DNA of 14,458 bases from an uncultured Bacteroides sp. (GTDB lineage Bacteria; Bacteroidota; Bacteroidia; Bacteroidales; Bacteroidaceae): positions 1 through 14,458 of the forward strand of contig NZ_CASFWU010000085.1 of the NCBI RefSeq assembly GCF_949298305.1, in the 5' to 3' direction. The notes under the pieces were generated by a model. It searched no databases, was not told the origin of the DNA, and saw only the letters and a list, made by a program, of their open reading frames with translations. Of this stretch, positions 6,369 to 13,653 are shown in pieces; positions within the stretch are counted from its first letter, which is position 1; the number at the start of each line of letters is the position of its first letter. The position numbers and the translations under genes were made by a program.

Positions 6369-7256
6369 TTACATTTGCGCATCTACATCATTGGCCGGTA
6401 TATCATTCCAGGGCTGGATGTCGGCGGACTGCACGTCGATGTCCGTCTTGTTGACGGTGATGTTGAACACATAGTTGTTGCCGGGCTTCAGTTCGTTGCT
6501 GTCTATGTTGAGGGTAGCTTGGTAGGTTTCGCCGTCAACGACGATGTGGATGGGCAGTCCGTCGGGGGCGGGTTGGGGCAGCACGATGAGCCTCGAGATG
6601 CATTGCTTGCCGGCCTCGGCCGAAGCGGTGAGGTCGATGGTGAGGGGCTCTGCCTGGGTGGCGGTGGCGGTGGCGGTTCCGGTGGCGGTGTCGAAGGTGC
6701 CGGTCGGCTTCAGGTTGTCCAGGGTGTAGCCTTCGAGGGTGGCAAAGGAGATGTCATCGCCTTCGATGAAGGTCAGTGTAATCTGGCTCATGCAGTGGGC
6801 GAAGCGGAACTTCACCTCGGGCTGGAACTTGCTGGCAGTGGCTCCGCCGGCATAGAGGAAGTCGATGCCGGGCTGGAGGGCTGCCGTCTGGGTGGCCGCT
6901 CCGGTCTCGACGTTGATGACGCCGGGGTCGGTACCGGCCGTTCCGCAGTAGGGATAGTAGGCGCGGAAGGTTACTTCGGCATCGTCCTGGAAGTAGATGG
7001 TGCCACCCTGGGGCAGGAACTTCTTGTCCTGATAGAAGTAGGCGATGTTGGTGTACTGTGTCCGTCCCTGGCTGGTGGCGGTGATGCCAATCTGGTCGTT
7101 GGGCGCCCAGACGGTGCCCGATGCGCGCGTCAGGGGCACGTCGGAGATGGTGGCGTTGATGACTGCGGCCACGGGTTGTTCGGCCGGCTGGTTGTTGTTG
7201 TCACAGGCCACGAGTGCGGTGGCGATAGCTGCAAATAGTAATGCTTTAGTTTTCAT
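6369..7256 (-). CDS. Fimbrillin family protein (probable major shaft subunit)
   Basis: A 295-aa lipoprotein with signal and lipobox MKTKALLFAAIATALVAC (Cys18). The mature part reads as a Bacteroidales fimbrillin of the Mfa-like type: PLTRASG (Arg44-Ala45, the usual Arg-protease processing site), WAPNDQIGIT near 50, VTFRAYYPYCG near 95, FRFAHCMSQITLTF near 150, and a C-terminal DIQPWNDIPAND. Such subunits are exported as lipoproteins, cleaved, and polymerised by donor-strand exchange. It is smaller than most fimbrillins with extra domains and lacks any GLUG part, which fits a repeated shaft subunit. It lies between the Mfa2-type anchor gene (63-nt gap) and the GLUG-fused paralogues (72-nt gap). 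That it is the main shaft subunit is inferred from size and gene order. Confidence 0.86.
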   Translation of the reverse strand: MKTKALLFAAIATALVACDNNNQPAEQPVAAVINATISDVPLTRASGTVWAPNDQIGITATSQGRTQYTNIAYFYQDKKFLPQGGTIYFQDDAEVTFRAYYPYCGTAGTDPGVINVETGAATQTAALQPGIDFLYAGGATASKFQPEVKFRFAHCMSQITLTFIEGDDISFATLEGYTLDNLKPTGTFDTATGTATATATQAEPLTIDLTASAEAGKQCISRLIVLPQPAPDGLPIHIVVDGETYQATLNIDSNELKPGNNYVFNITVNKTDIDVQSADIQPWNDIPANDVDAQM

Positions 7257-7319
7257 AATGCTTGATTAATTTATTTAGATGGTTTTGTTGTCTGTTGTTG
7301 TTCTCCTATACAGGTTCCA

Positions 7320-8153
7320 TCAGTTTGCCTCGATGTCTCCTCCTGTCACGTCGTTCCACCCGATGATGTCTCCGGTGCCTTCCTCCATGCCGATGGGGGT
7401 CTGCAAGTTGCCTTTCACCTGGTAGCCCGTGGTCATGTCGTTGTTGAAGTCCGCGAGGGCTTCGGTGAGGTCAATCTCGGTGTGCTGGGTGCGTCCGTCG
7501 TCGGTGAAGGCGATGAATACGGTGAGAGCCTGCTCCGTGCCGAGTGTGCCCAGCAGGCGCAGGTGTGCGTTGAGCTTGTCGTCCTGTCGTGTGAATCCGA
7601 AGGAGGTGGTGAGGGGTTGTCCGGTGGTCTGTGCGGCCTCCATGTCAAAAGCTCCGGCCACTCCGCTGAGGGTGGCTTCGGCGGTCTGTATGAGTTCGGG
7701 CCGTCCCTCGGTGATGGTGAGTTCCAGGTAGAGGTCGCGCACCCGCTGCCTGGGTTCGGGGCGGACGAAGAGGGTATCGTCTGCCGCAACGTCTATCTGC
7801 CGGCAGTCGGTGTAGAGGTATCCCGGCAGGGGGATGATGCCGATGCCGTCGGCGCGCGAGGCTCCGTCGGGCGCGTTGACCTGCGCCGTGCGTCCGTCGA
7901 AGCTGAAGCCTTCGGCCCGGTTATAGACCAGCAGGCTGTGTGTGCCCGGTTCGAGCAGGTCGGGGTGGGTGAAGGGGGTGCCGTCCACATCGGCCGTCCG
8001 TCCGTCGATGTCCATCACGTAGTTGCCGCCTTCCGCCAGGCTGAGGGTCACGGCTCCCTTGTCGGGGTGCGGTGTGTTGTAAAGCGTGTCCTTCACGCAG
8101 GAAGAGAGCAGCGTGGCTGCCATTCCCAGGATGATATATTGTCTTGTCTTCAT
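7320..8153 (-). CDS. FimB/Mfa2 family fimbrial anchor lipoprotein
   Basis: A 277-aa lipoprotein with MKTRQYIILGMAATLLSSC (Cys19) as signal and lipobox. It continues VKDTLYNTPHPDKGAVTL, a sequence typical of the FimB/Mfa2-like family in Bacteroides. The C-terminal end GDIIGWNDVTGGDIEAN is like that of fimbrillins. In Porphyromonas, Mfa2 and FimB stay lipid-anchored in the outer membrane and fix the base and length of the pilus. There is no Arg-Ala processing site directly after the lipobox, which fits a subunit that keeps its lipid. It starts 18 nt after the DUF3575 gene stop, so the two are surely co-transcribed and perhaps coupled. A DUF5119-type assignment would be a close alternative. Confidence 0.83.
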   Translation of the reverse strand: MKTRQYIILGMAATLLSSCVKDTLYNTPHPDKGAVTLSLAEGGNYVMDIDGRTADVDGTPFTHPDLLEPGTHSLLVYNRAEGFSFDGRTAQVNAPDGASRADGIGIIPLPGYLYTDCRQIDVAADDTLFVRPEPRQRVRDLYLELTITEGRPELIQTAEATLSGVAGAFDMEAAQTTGQPLTTSFGFTRQDDKLNAHLRLLGTLGTEQALTVFIAFTDDGRTQHTEIDLTEALADFNNDMTTGYQVKGNLQTPIGMEEGTGDIIGWNDVTGGDIEAN

Positions 8154-8171
8154 AGTCGTATTTCCTTCTTT

Positions 8172-9266
8172 TTAGAATATAGTCCAAACTAAGGTTACAC
8201 CGGCGTTTACCGGTCCCCACCAGTTCTTCGTCTCGTTGCTGCGGAACACCCGCACGCCGTCTATGACCCCGTAACTGTCGTAGTCGGCCTTGAGGTAGCC
8301 CAGGGCCAGCGAGAAGTCGAGCGAGAGGGCGTTGTTCAGTTGCAGGAGGTATCCTCCGGTGAGCGCTCCGCCCGTGAGGTTGCCCTGCCGGCCGGTGTGT
8401 CCGAGCTTGTAGTTGAACTCGCCCGTCTTGAACAGGACTCCCAGGTAGCCCCGTCCAGCCTTACCTATATAATGTCGTACTTCGGGCATGACTTCCCACA
8501 GGGCGTAGCGGCGTTCCTTGTCGTTCCAGCTCCACGAGGTCCAGGAGCCGTTGACGAGGATGGCCCACGAGGGATGGAATCGCCATTCCACTCCGAGGTC
8601 GGGGGTCAGCGTGGCCCAGCGCAGCAGGTTGGCGCGCAGGGAGACGCTGCCTGTGGGGCGGGCGGCAGCCGGTTGTTGGGCTTGTTGTATGGCGTTGTGC
8701 TGTGTTGCGGCATCTGTCGCTGCGTTCTGTCCGGCGTCCTTCTGTCCGGCGTCCCGGCGCTGTTCCTGCGCCTTGTGTTGTTCTTGGGCTATATGCTGTT
8801 CTTGTGCCTTGTGTTGTTCTTGCGCCTTGTGCTGTTCTTGGGCTTCTGCTTCGGCGTCCGGGGTGCGTGTGGCGGGTACGGCCAGGCGCACCGTTACGTA
8901 GTCGCCGTCGGTGTCGTGGTTGTGTGTGACGAAGTTCTCTTCTTTCACTCCGGCCCTCAGGATGAGTTCCGACTTCACCCGGTTGGAACGGACTTTGGCC
9001 GTAGCGAGGTTTTCTGACGTGCCTTCCATCGAGTTGCAGTATCCGTCTACGTGTAGCGGCGACTTGCCTTCGAGGATGGCTGTCTTGTGCGTTTCGATGC
9101 AGTCCAACAGCCGTTCGAGTTCGGTTTCATTACCCCGCCACGGCACGTAGAACATGTCTTTCTGGGGTATGAAGCGGAAGGTGTAGACGGTGTCTGTCTT
9201 TTGCTGGGCGACGATAGGCAATGTGGTGAAAAGCCATATCAAAAGTGTTAAAATTCTTTTGTGCAT
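8172..9266 (-). CDS. OmpA-like/DUF3575 outer-membrane protein, first gene of fimbrial operon
   Basis: A 364-aa protein with a cleavable signal (MHKRILTLLIWLFTTLPIVA) and no lipobox. Residues about 25-130 resemble an OmpA-type peptidoglycan-binding fold (HVDGYCNSMEGTSENLATAK, then RSNRVKSELILRAGV). Residues 131-205 are a low-complexity linker that holds five AQEQHK-type hexapeptides (142-171) and a Gln/Ala-rich stretch. Residues about 208-364 match the DUF3575 pattern (RANLLRWATLTPDLGVEWRF, WSWNDKERRYALWEVMPEVR) and look like a small beta-barrel, ending in Phe. Genes of this type commonly start fimbrial operons in Bacteroides. The protein probably links the pilus base or export apparatus to the cell wall. 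It lies directly after the iteron-bearing promoter region. Confidence 0.82.
   Translation of the reverse strand: MHKRILTLLIWLFTTLPIVAQQKTDTVYTFRFIPQKDMFYVPWRGNETELERLLDCIETHKTAILEGKSPLHVDGYCNSMEGTSENLATAKVRSNRVKSELILRAGVKEENFVTHNHDTDGDYVTVRLAVPATRTPDAEAEAQEQHKAQEQHKAQEQHIAQEQHKAQEQRRDAGQKDAGQNAATDAATQHNAIQQAQQPAAARPTGSVSLRANLLRWATLTPDLGVEWRFHPSWAILVNGSWTSWSWNDKERRYALWEVMPEVRHYIGKAGRGYLGVLFKTGEFNYKLGHTGRQGNLTGGALTGGYLLQLNNALSLDFSLALGYLKADYDSYGVIDGVRVFRSNETKNWWGPVNAGVTLVWTIF
8754..8843 (-). repeat. In-frame 18-bp tandem repeat (AQEQHK hexapeptides)
   Basis: Five 18-bp units encode AQEQHK, AQEQHK, AQEQHI, AQEQHK and AQEQRR. Because the unit is a multiple of three, copy-number change would lengthen or shorten the linker without breaking the frame. 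Confidence 0.88.
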
Positions 9267-9306
9267 ACTCTATTATCGTTGAAGTTATTGTTGTGTTCTC
9301 AGTTAT

Positions 9307-9314
9307 CAAAGGTA
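9307..9314 (-). promoter_or_regulatory. -7 box of the fimbrial operon promoter
   Basis: TACCTTTG on the minus strand matches TAnnTTTG, about 41 nt upstream of the operon's first start codon. The -33 region (about 9334-9337) shows no TTTG or TTG, which suggests dependence on an activator. Confidence 0.6.
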
Positions 9315-9381
9315 GTAAAAAAATAATCCCCACCCTTGCCTGCATTCTTTAAATATGCGGCGGGCGGGGAAAAACCCTTAA

Positions 9382-9459
9382 TTTTTGCGGATAGAGCAAT
9401 TTTTTGCGGATAGAGCAATTGTGGTTTTGCGGATAGAGCACTTTTTGTGCATAGAGCAC
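9382..9459. promoter_or_regulatory. Four dyad iterons upstream of the fimbrial operon (putative regulator sites)
   Basis: Three copies of TTGCGGATAGAGCA (within 9382-9399, 9401-9418, 9424-9441) and one variant, TGTGCATAGAGCAC (within 9442-9459), are spaced 19, 23 and 18 bp apart. The first two contain the inverted pair TTGC-N7-GCAA; the third reads TTGC-N7-GCAC; the fourth is GTGC-N5-GCAC. They lie 68 bp or more upstream of the -7 box and just after the AraC-type regulator gene, so they are the likely binding sites of that regulator. Confidence 0.65.
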
Positions 9460-9477
9460 CGCCTGGGGCTGAGGCGC

Positions 9478-10596
9478 TCAGTGGGCTTGCTGCTGCTTCC
9501 TCCACTTGGCGGGAGTGCATCCTACCTTCTCGGAAAAGATCTTGATGAAGTAACTTTGTGAGAGAAATCCGGAAGCCTCGGCTATTTTCTGTATGTTCAG
9601 TTCCGGATGTTCCTTCATCAGTGCCTGGGCGTGTTCCAGACGCAAGCCGGTAATCCAGTCGCAGAAGGAGACGTGGTAGGTGTCTCTGATGTAGGTGTTC
9701 AGGTAGGTGCGGTTTGTATGGATTGTTTTAGTTAAATCCTGTATGGTGAAACCGGACTGCACGTAGCCTTTGTCCGCTATCCACTGGTTCAGCTTGCCGG
9801 CAATTTTTTCGTGGTAATGCGGCGTGTCGGTCCCCTCTTTGGAGTCTTCGTCGGTTCCCGCCGCCGGGCTGTCCGGCTCTTCGCCGATTTCTATGGCCCG
9901 CTCCACCTGCTCGTAAAACATGAGGTAGCAGTAGTAGGAGTGGTAGAGGTAGATGTAGAAGGGGATGGAAGAAAGTACCCAGATGAAAATCCACTTGTCC
10001 GGCAGGAAGGTGAGCAGGCCGCAGCTTATCCCGTAGATAACGGCCCAGTAGGTGATGACGGTCATCCAGTTGACGTAGGTCTTGATGTTGTCGGAATGTA
10101 TGTCGGCAAAGGAGCGGGTTGCCTTGCGGTAGGTCAGGATAAGCCTGCGTGCCAGCCAGATGCCGTAGGCAAAGAGCGCGGTGGCCAGGGCGGCGGTAGC
10201 GGCATTCTGCATCCAGCCCGCCGGCAGGAAAACCAGCACAACGCCCGCAAGAAGGGTGAAGAGCAGCCACAGCGACAGGTGGACGAGCATCCGGCGGAGG
10301 GTGATGTAGGAGCGGTTGAGCAGGGTGGTCAGTGCCGAACTGAAGAGCCAGTAGGAGAGGAAGTAGGTGGACAGGTTCATCAGAACGGCTCCGTTGTGGC
10401 TGATGAAGCGGATGCCGGTAAACAGATGGACCGCATAGTTGAGCGAGAGCACCAGCAAGGCCACTCCCATGGTACGGCGTGAGCGCAGGTAGTTGTCGTA
10501 GACCGCCTTCCCGGGTGTCTTCCCTATCAGGAAAAAGAAGGAGAAGAAAAGCATCAGTGACAATGCCGTGCATAAAGATAAATCGTAAGGTGTCAT
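9478..10596 (-). CDS. Seven-TM AraC-family transcriptional regulator
   Basis: A 372-aa protein. The N-terminal two-thirds has about seven hydrophobic segments (about 5-24, 44-62, 71-91, 104-125, 132-151, 175-198, 202-226). An acidic linker follows (about 236-258). The C-terminal AraC/XylS DNA-binding domain spans about 262-370, with FTIQDLTKTIHTNRTYLNTY as the first helix-turn-helix and IQKIAEASGFLSQSYFIKIF as the second, including the usual GF-S-SYF pattern. Membrane-embedded AraC proteins are common in Bacteroidetes and often sit next to surface-structure genes. It lies directly upstream of the fimbrial operon on the same strand, with the iteron array between, so it is the probable local activator. 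The cue it senses is unknown. A small hairpin (9460-9476) overlaps its stop. Confidence 0.88.
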   Translation of the reverse strand: MTPYDLSLCTALSLMLFFSFFFLIGKTPGKAVYDNYLRSRRTMGVALLVLSLNYAVHLFTGIRFISHNGAVLMNLSTYFLSYWLFSSALTTLLNRSYITLRRMLVHLSLWLLFTLLAGVVLVFLPAGWMQNAATAALATALFAYGIWLARRLILTYRKATRSFADIHSDNIKTYVNWMTVITYWAVIYGISCGLLTFLPDKWIFIWVLSSIPFYIYLYHSYYCYLMFYEQVERAIEIGEEPDSPAAGTDEDSKEGTDTPHYHEKIAGKLNQWIADKGYVQSGFTIQDLTKTIHTNRTYLNTYIRDTYHVSFCDWITGLRLEHAQALMKEHPELNIQKIAEASGFLSQSYFIKIFSEKVGCTPAKWRKQQQAH

Positions 10597-10756
10597 TTCG
10601 TTTCAGGTTTTTGTAGTTCTTTTTGATTCAAGTGCCGCCCTCCATCTCTTTCCGGCAGCGCCGGTTTTCCTGAAGGAACTGAAGTTCCGGCTTCCATCGT
10701 TCGCCGGAAGTCAGGAAGGTATGGATACGTTCATTCTGGTGAATGGTGAACGGTTC
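10597..10756. other. Leader/upstream region of the AraC gene with short palindromes
   Basis: No gene is seen here. It contains the palindrome GGAACT-GA-AGTTCC (10675-10688) and several CCGG-bounded short inverted pairs. No TAnnTTTG box is visible close to the AraC start. Confidence 0.4.
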
Positions 10757-10955
10757 AAGTTTCGGTTTTACCGGATTGAAAACCGGCGAAGCCAAACTTG
10801 CAGGAGTGAAAGGAGTTAAAAGAAAGCCCCCTCCAACTCCCCCCGAAGGGGGAGAGACCCCACCAGGGCGGGCTTGGGAGTTAAAGGCCAATAGATAAAC
10901 AAACAGCCCACAATGGTATCGGCTTAACTCCTTAACTCCTTAACATCTTAACTAC
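10757..10955 (+). repeat. MITE-like repeat, copy 1 (3' end truncated)
   Basis: Starts AAGTTTCG, then has an extra segment of about 24 bp that forms a small hairpin (GGTTTT/AAAACC). It then follows the family sequence: CAAACTTGCAGGAGT, AGTTAAAAG units, the G/C-tract core, GGGCGGGCTTGGGAG, and TTAACTCC units. It ends near 10955 without the right inverted terminus. It shares the AAACAAACAGC centre with copy 4. Positions 10790-10892 are a close inverted match of 11153-11252 in copy 2. Confidence 0.75.
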
Positions 10956-10967
10956 CAGATAAATATT

Positions 10968-10999
10968 AATAGTCTTCATCCTTCATTTCTCCGTTTCCC
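10968..10999. repeat. 32-bp direct repeat, copy 1
   Basis: Contains AATAGTCTTCATCCTTCATT and continues to CCGTTTCC. It matches 11279-11310 with two differences. The two copies follow MITE-like copies 1 and 2, so part of the flank seems to have been duplicated or shared. Confidence 0.7.
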
Positions 11000-11046
11000 T
11001 GTTCTTCATCAGCTTCGCTCAAAACCTCTTTTGATATATTCACTAA

Positions 11047-11269
11047 TTTAAGTTTCGCAAGTTTATTAACGGGTTGTAGTTAAGGAGTTAAGAAGTTAAG
11101 GAGTTAAGCCAATACCAGTGTGAAAAAGGATGCCGACCATACACTTAAACTATCGGCTTTAACTCCTAAGCCCACCTTGGTGGGGTCTCTCCCCCTTCGG
11201 GGGGAGTTGGAGGGGGCTTTCTTTTAACTCCTTTTAACTCCTGCAAGTTTGGCACTTGCGAAACTTGAG
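11047..11269 (-). mobile_element. MITE-like element, copy 2 (most complete, flanked by 8-bp repeats)
   Basis: The ends AAGTTTCGCAAGT (11050-11062) and ACTTGCGAAACTT (11254-11266) form a perfect 13-bp terminal inverted repeat. TTCACTAA occurs directly on both sides (11039-11046 and 11270-11277), which looks like a target-site duplication. The element is about 220 bp, has no coding capacity, and is rich in AGTTAAGGAGTTAAG and G/C-tract hairpins. It is inverted relative to copies 1, 3 and 4. Confidence 0.72.
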
Positions 11270-11278
11270 TTCACTAAG

Positions 11279-11310
11279 GAATAGTCTTCATTCTTCATTT
11301 CTCCGTTTCC
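11279..11310. repeat. 32-bp direct repeat, copy 2
   Basis: Second copy of 10968-10999, offset 311 bp, immediately to the right of MITE-like copy 2. Confidence 0.7.
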
Positions 11311-11326
11311 TACCTTGAATCGGTTG

Positions 11327-11355
11327 CAAATATCGTCTTTTTAACGGACTCTCAA
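11327..11355 (-). promoter_or_regulatory. Possible promoter pointing toward the AraC gene
   Basis: On the minus strand, TTG (11353-11355) is followed after 18 nt by GATATTTG (11327-11334), close to the Bacteroides consensus. The 13 bases ATATTTGCAACCG also occur at the peptidase promoter. The next gene in that direction is the AraC regulator, about 730 nt away, with the two inverted MITE-like copies in between. Confidence 0.4.
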
Positions 11356-11396
11356 GAGACATTTTGAAATAAAACTGCTAAAAAACCTTTTCTTCC

Positions 11397-11470
11397 ACGC
11401 TTGCATGGTCCGTGAACGATGCTTGCACGGTCCGCCAGCCATGCAAGCGTCGTTGTCGGACCATGCTTGC
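11397..11470. repeat. Cluster of four related GCTTGCATGGTCCG-like motifs
   Basis: ACGCTTGCATGG (11397-11408) and CCATGCAAGCGT (11439-11450) are exact complements. Related motifs GCTTGCACGGTCCG (11421-11434) and CGGACCATGCTTGC (11457-11470) alternate with them. The surrounding 11340-11690 has no credible gene; short frames there look like decayed or non-coding DNA. Confidence 0.55.
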
Positions 11471-11661
11471 GACTTCCGTATCTATGCACTTTGGCCGGCT
11501 GAAGTAGGCAGTTACGGCTGCCGGATGGCACTTCAGGGTGTGAAGGATGGATAGCCGGACGGCGCGTACCAGGCGCTCTTTCACGGATGGGAAGAAGAAA
11601 ACGCCAATGTGGGTTCACGCTTTCAACAACGAACTCACGGCCTGACAATCAGCCTGTTAGG

Positions 11662-12025
11662 GTGAAAGATGATGTTTCACGTCCTTTCGAGGGGGGGTGT
11701 GTGTTTTCCTGAATCAGGTTGTGTTTCGATGTCTCTTTCCATCGGTGACGCGAAGGAGATTCTGCTTCGATTCAAAATCGAAATTCTTATCAAACAGATT
11801 GATAACTCAAAAAAAATTCCGTAACTTTTCTTCGGTAATCGTTGCTGTATATTTTGCAGCCCGTTGTTTTTCAGACTTAAAGGTTGAAATTTATTTAGTG
11901 ATTGCCAACTCTTAAAGGAACTTTCTTATCCCAAACTCGCGTATTGGTTATGAATAAAGTTTAAATATGGCATATTGAGGACTTATTTATGCACGAAATA
12001 GAATATTTTTGTATAATAGTTTACT
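11662..12025. other. AT-rich gene-free stretch
   Basis: Begins with a small hairpin GTGAAA/TTTCAC (11662-11680). The rest is AT-rich with only short frames lacking start context or recognisable sequence. Nothing else could be supported. Confidence 0.4.
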
Positions 12026-12208
12026 CAAGTTTCGGGTTCGATATTTTGTTGGAAGTTAAGAAGTTATAGAAGTTGTCACTTCGCTTTGCTCTGTTAGGAG
12101 TTAAAGCCGATAGCTTAAGTGCATGGTCGGCATCCTTTTTCACAAAGGTATTGGCTTAACTCCTTAACTCCTTAAGTCCTTAACTTCTTAACTAAACTTG
12201 CGAAACTT
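12026..12208 (+). repeat. MITE-like repeat, copy 3
   Basis: The left end is AAGTTTCG (12026-12033). The left half is then replaced by unrelated sequence up to about 12090. The right half follows the family: AGGAGTTAAAGCCGATAG, GGTCGGCATCCTTTTTCACA, TTAACTCC units, and the right terminus ACTTGCGAAACTT (12196-12208). It shares the GGTCGGCATCC centre with copy 2. Confidence 0.72.
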
Positions 12209-12239
12209 AAAATTTTTCATTCTTCATTATCTTGTACTT

Positions 12240-12265
12240 CTAAGCCCGCCCTGGCGGGCGATAAC
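12240..12265 (-). repeat. Inverted fragment of the MITE-like repeat before the UDG-like gene
   Basis: TAAGCCCGCCCTGGCGGGCG within this 26-bp stretch is the complement of 13506-13531 with two differences. GCCCGCC/GGCGGGC also forms a hairpin on its own, 31 nt upstream of the start codon. Confidence 0.6.
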
Positions 12266-12290
12266 TTAAATGGTTTAAAATATTAAGCGT

Positions 12291-13436
12291 ATGGAAATCA
12301 ATAATGCGTTGGCTAAATGGGCAGATCGAACTGCTGCATTCTACAATGAAGTAGCCGCTCAGCTTGGAGATGATGCTCCTGCTTTCTACACTCAGTCTCC
12401 TTTACAGAATCTGATGTCATCTCCAAAGGTGTTGATTATTGGTATTAATCCCGGATCTGTTGGCTCATATAATGACCAGTGCAATGATGATGTATGGGGC
12501 TTGAACGGCAATCTGATGAATGGCTTTCATCTTTTGAAAGGTAATCCTTTTTGGCCGGAACATAATAAATGGCTTTACTGGAAAAGACTAAGAAAGATGT
12601 ATGACGACAGGAACAATCCACTGGATGATGAAAACGGTTATGTTGTAACCAATGCCTCCTTCTTTGCAACGTCCAAAGTTAAGGATTTGAACAAAAATGT
12701 TTTAAAGAAGACGATGCATTGTTCCCTGGAACTGATAGATATTCTTAAGCCGCAATTCATCATTGTGCTGAGTGGTAAAAGTCTTCTGCGAACTATGTCA
12801 CAGGTAAATAAGGAGATTCATTATACCCAGCTGTTTCATTCATATTCAAAGGTGGTTGTAGGCAATATTCTTGGGGTGCCCTGTTGTGGCGTACCACATC
12901 CTTCGGCATCGTTGTTTAGGGAAGAAAGAATTCTAATCAAAAAGGTAATTACTCAGGTATATAATAACGAAGAGATTGTAAAAGATGATTATGAAAGTCT
13001 GCTGACTACTGTCAAACAGCGGAAAAATAATACCGCTCATTCTGACAATATAATCTATGACTTATACAAAGCTATTATAGCACATGATTTTGCGCCATAC
13101 GTATGTTATGAAAAGCGTGAGAAATTCCGGCGATATGATTTGCAGAATGGGTTTCAGCTGACTGTTGCCTGTAATTCAGGAATGAAAGCCATAGCTGTCA
13201 GACCGAAGGATTATAAAGCTAAGAAGGATATTGATAAAATACCTATTCCTCATATCGGTGAGATATTCGACTGCTTGGAGGAAGTTGGATATATAAGTAC
13301 CCCCCATTGGTTGGCTGTTAAGCCGTTGAATAAATTATTGTTCGATAATGTTGAGATTGAGGCGGAAAGGCTTGTAAAGGAGGTAATGGAGACTGTCGGA
13401 AAAATCAATCAAATACTTTCAAACAACGGCTACTGA
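12291..13436 (+). CDS. Uracil-DNA-glycosylase-like protein with extra C-terminal domain
   Basis: A 381-aa protein. Residues about 45-225 carry marks of the uracil-DNA glycosylase superfamily: VLIIGINPGSVGS (GxxPG motif, 51-55), VVTNASFFAT (119-127), FIIVLSGKSL (156-165), and GVPHPSAS with HPS at 203-205. In that family these bind DNA and the flipped base, but residue 52-53 chemistry differs between subfamilies, so activity is not assured. Residues about 245-381 are a separate region I do not recognise. There is no signal peptide. The gene is clearly richer in A/T than the fimbrial genes and sits between MITE-like repeats in opposite orientation, which suggests transfer. The ATG at 12291 follows an AT-rich stretch without a Shine-Dalgarno, as usual here. 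Possible roles are base-excision repair or a defence-type function. Confidence 0.75.
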   Translation: MEINNALAKWADRTAAFYNEVAAQLGDDAPAFYTQSPLQNLMSSPKVLIIGINPGSVGSYNDQCNDDVWGLNGNLMNGFHLLKGNPFWPEHNKWLYWKRLRKMYDDRNNPLDDENGYVVTNASFFATSKVKDLNKNVLKKTMHCSLELIDILKPQFIIVLSGKSLLRTMSQVNKEIHYTQLFHSYSKVVVGNILGVPCCGVPHPSASLFREERILIKKVITQVYNNEEIVKDDYESLLTTVKQRKNNTAHSDNIIYDLYKAIIAHDFAPYVCYEKREKFRRYDLQNGFQLTVACNSGMKAIAVRPKDYKAKKDIDKIPIPHIGEIFDCLEEVGYISTPHWLAVKPLNKLLFDNVEIEAERLVKEVMETVGKINQILSNNGY

Positions 13437-13458
13437 AAATATCAATGTTGAATGATTC

Positions 13459-13634
13459 AAGTTCCGCAAGTGCAAAACTTGCAGGAGTTAGAGGAGTTAG
13501 AAGGAGTTATCGTCCGCCAGGGCGGGCTTGGGAGTTAAAAGCCGATAGAAAAACAAACAGCTCACAAAGGTATCGGCTTAACTTCTTAACTCCTTAACTC
13601 CTTCACTACAACCCGTTAATAAACTTGCAAAACT
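13459..13634 (+). repeat. MITE-like repeat, copy 4
   Basis: Ends AAGTTCCGCAAGT (13459-13471, one mismatch to the family end) and ACTTGCAAAACT (13623-13634, one change and one base missing). It lacks the CCCCCTCC core, has the AAACAAACAGC centre of copy 1, and fills the gap between two convergent genes, where it could serve as a two-way terminator. Confidence 0.75.
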
Positions 13635-13653
13635 AAAACAAGATATATGAAGT

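Noticed and set aside
6375..7238. Plus-strand open frame opposite the fimbrillin gene
   Set aside because: Gly/Val/Asp-rich shadow; the minus frame has lipobox and fimbrillin features.
10628..10891. 87-aa minus frame in the AraC upstream region
   Set aside because: Most of it is MITE-like repeat sequence; no domain and no conserved start.
11352..11648. 98-aa minus frame and an overlapping 68-aa frame
   Set aside because: Composition is atypical and the region consists of short palindromes. A decayed small DNA-binding gene was considered but could not be supported.
11697..11915. 72-aa plus frame
   Set aside because: Phe-rich AT-driven frame without start context or recognisable sequence.
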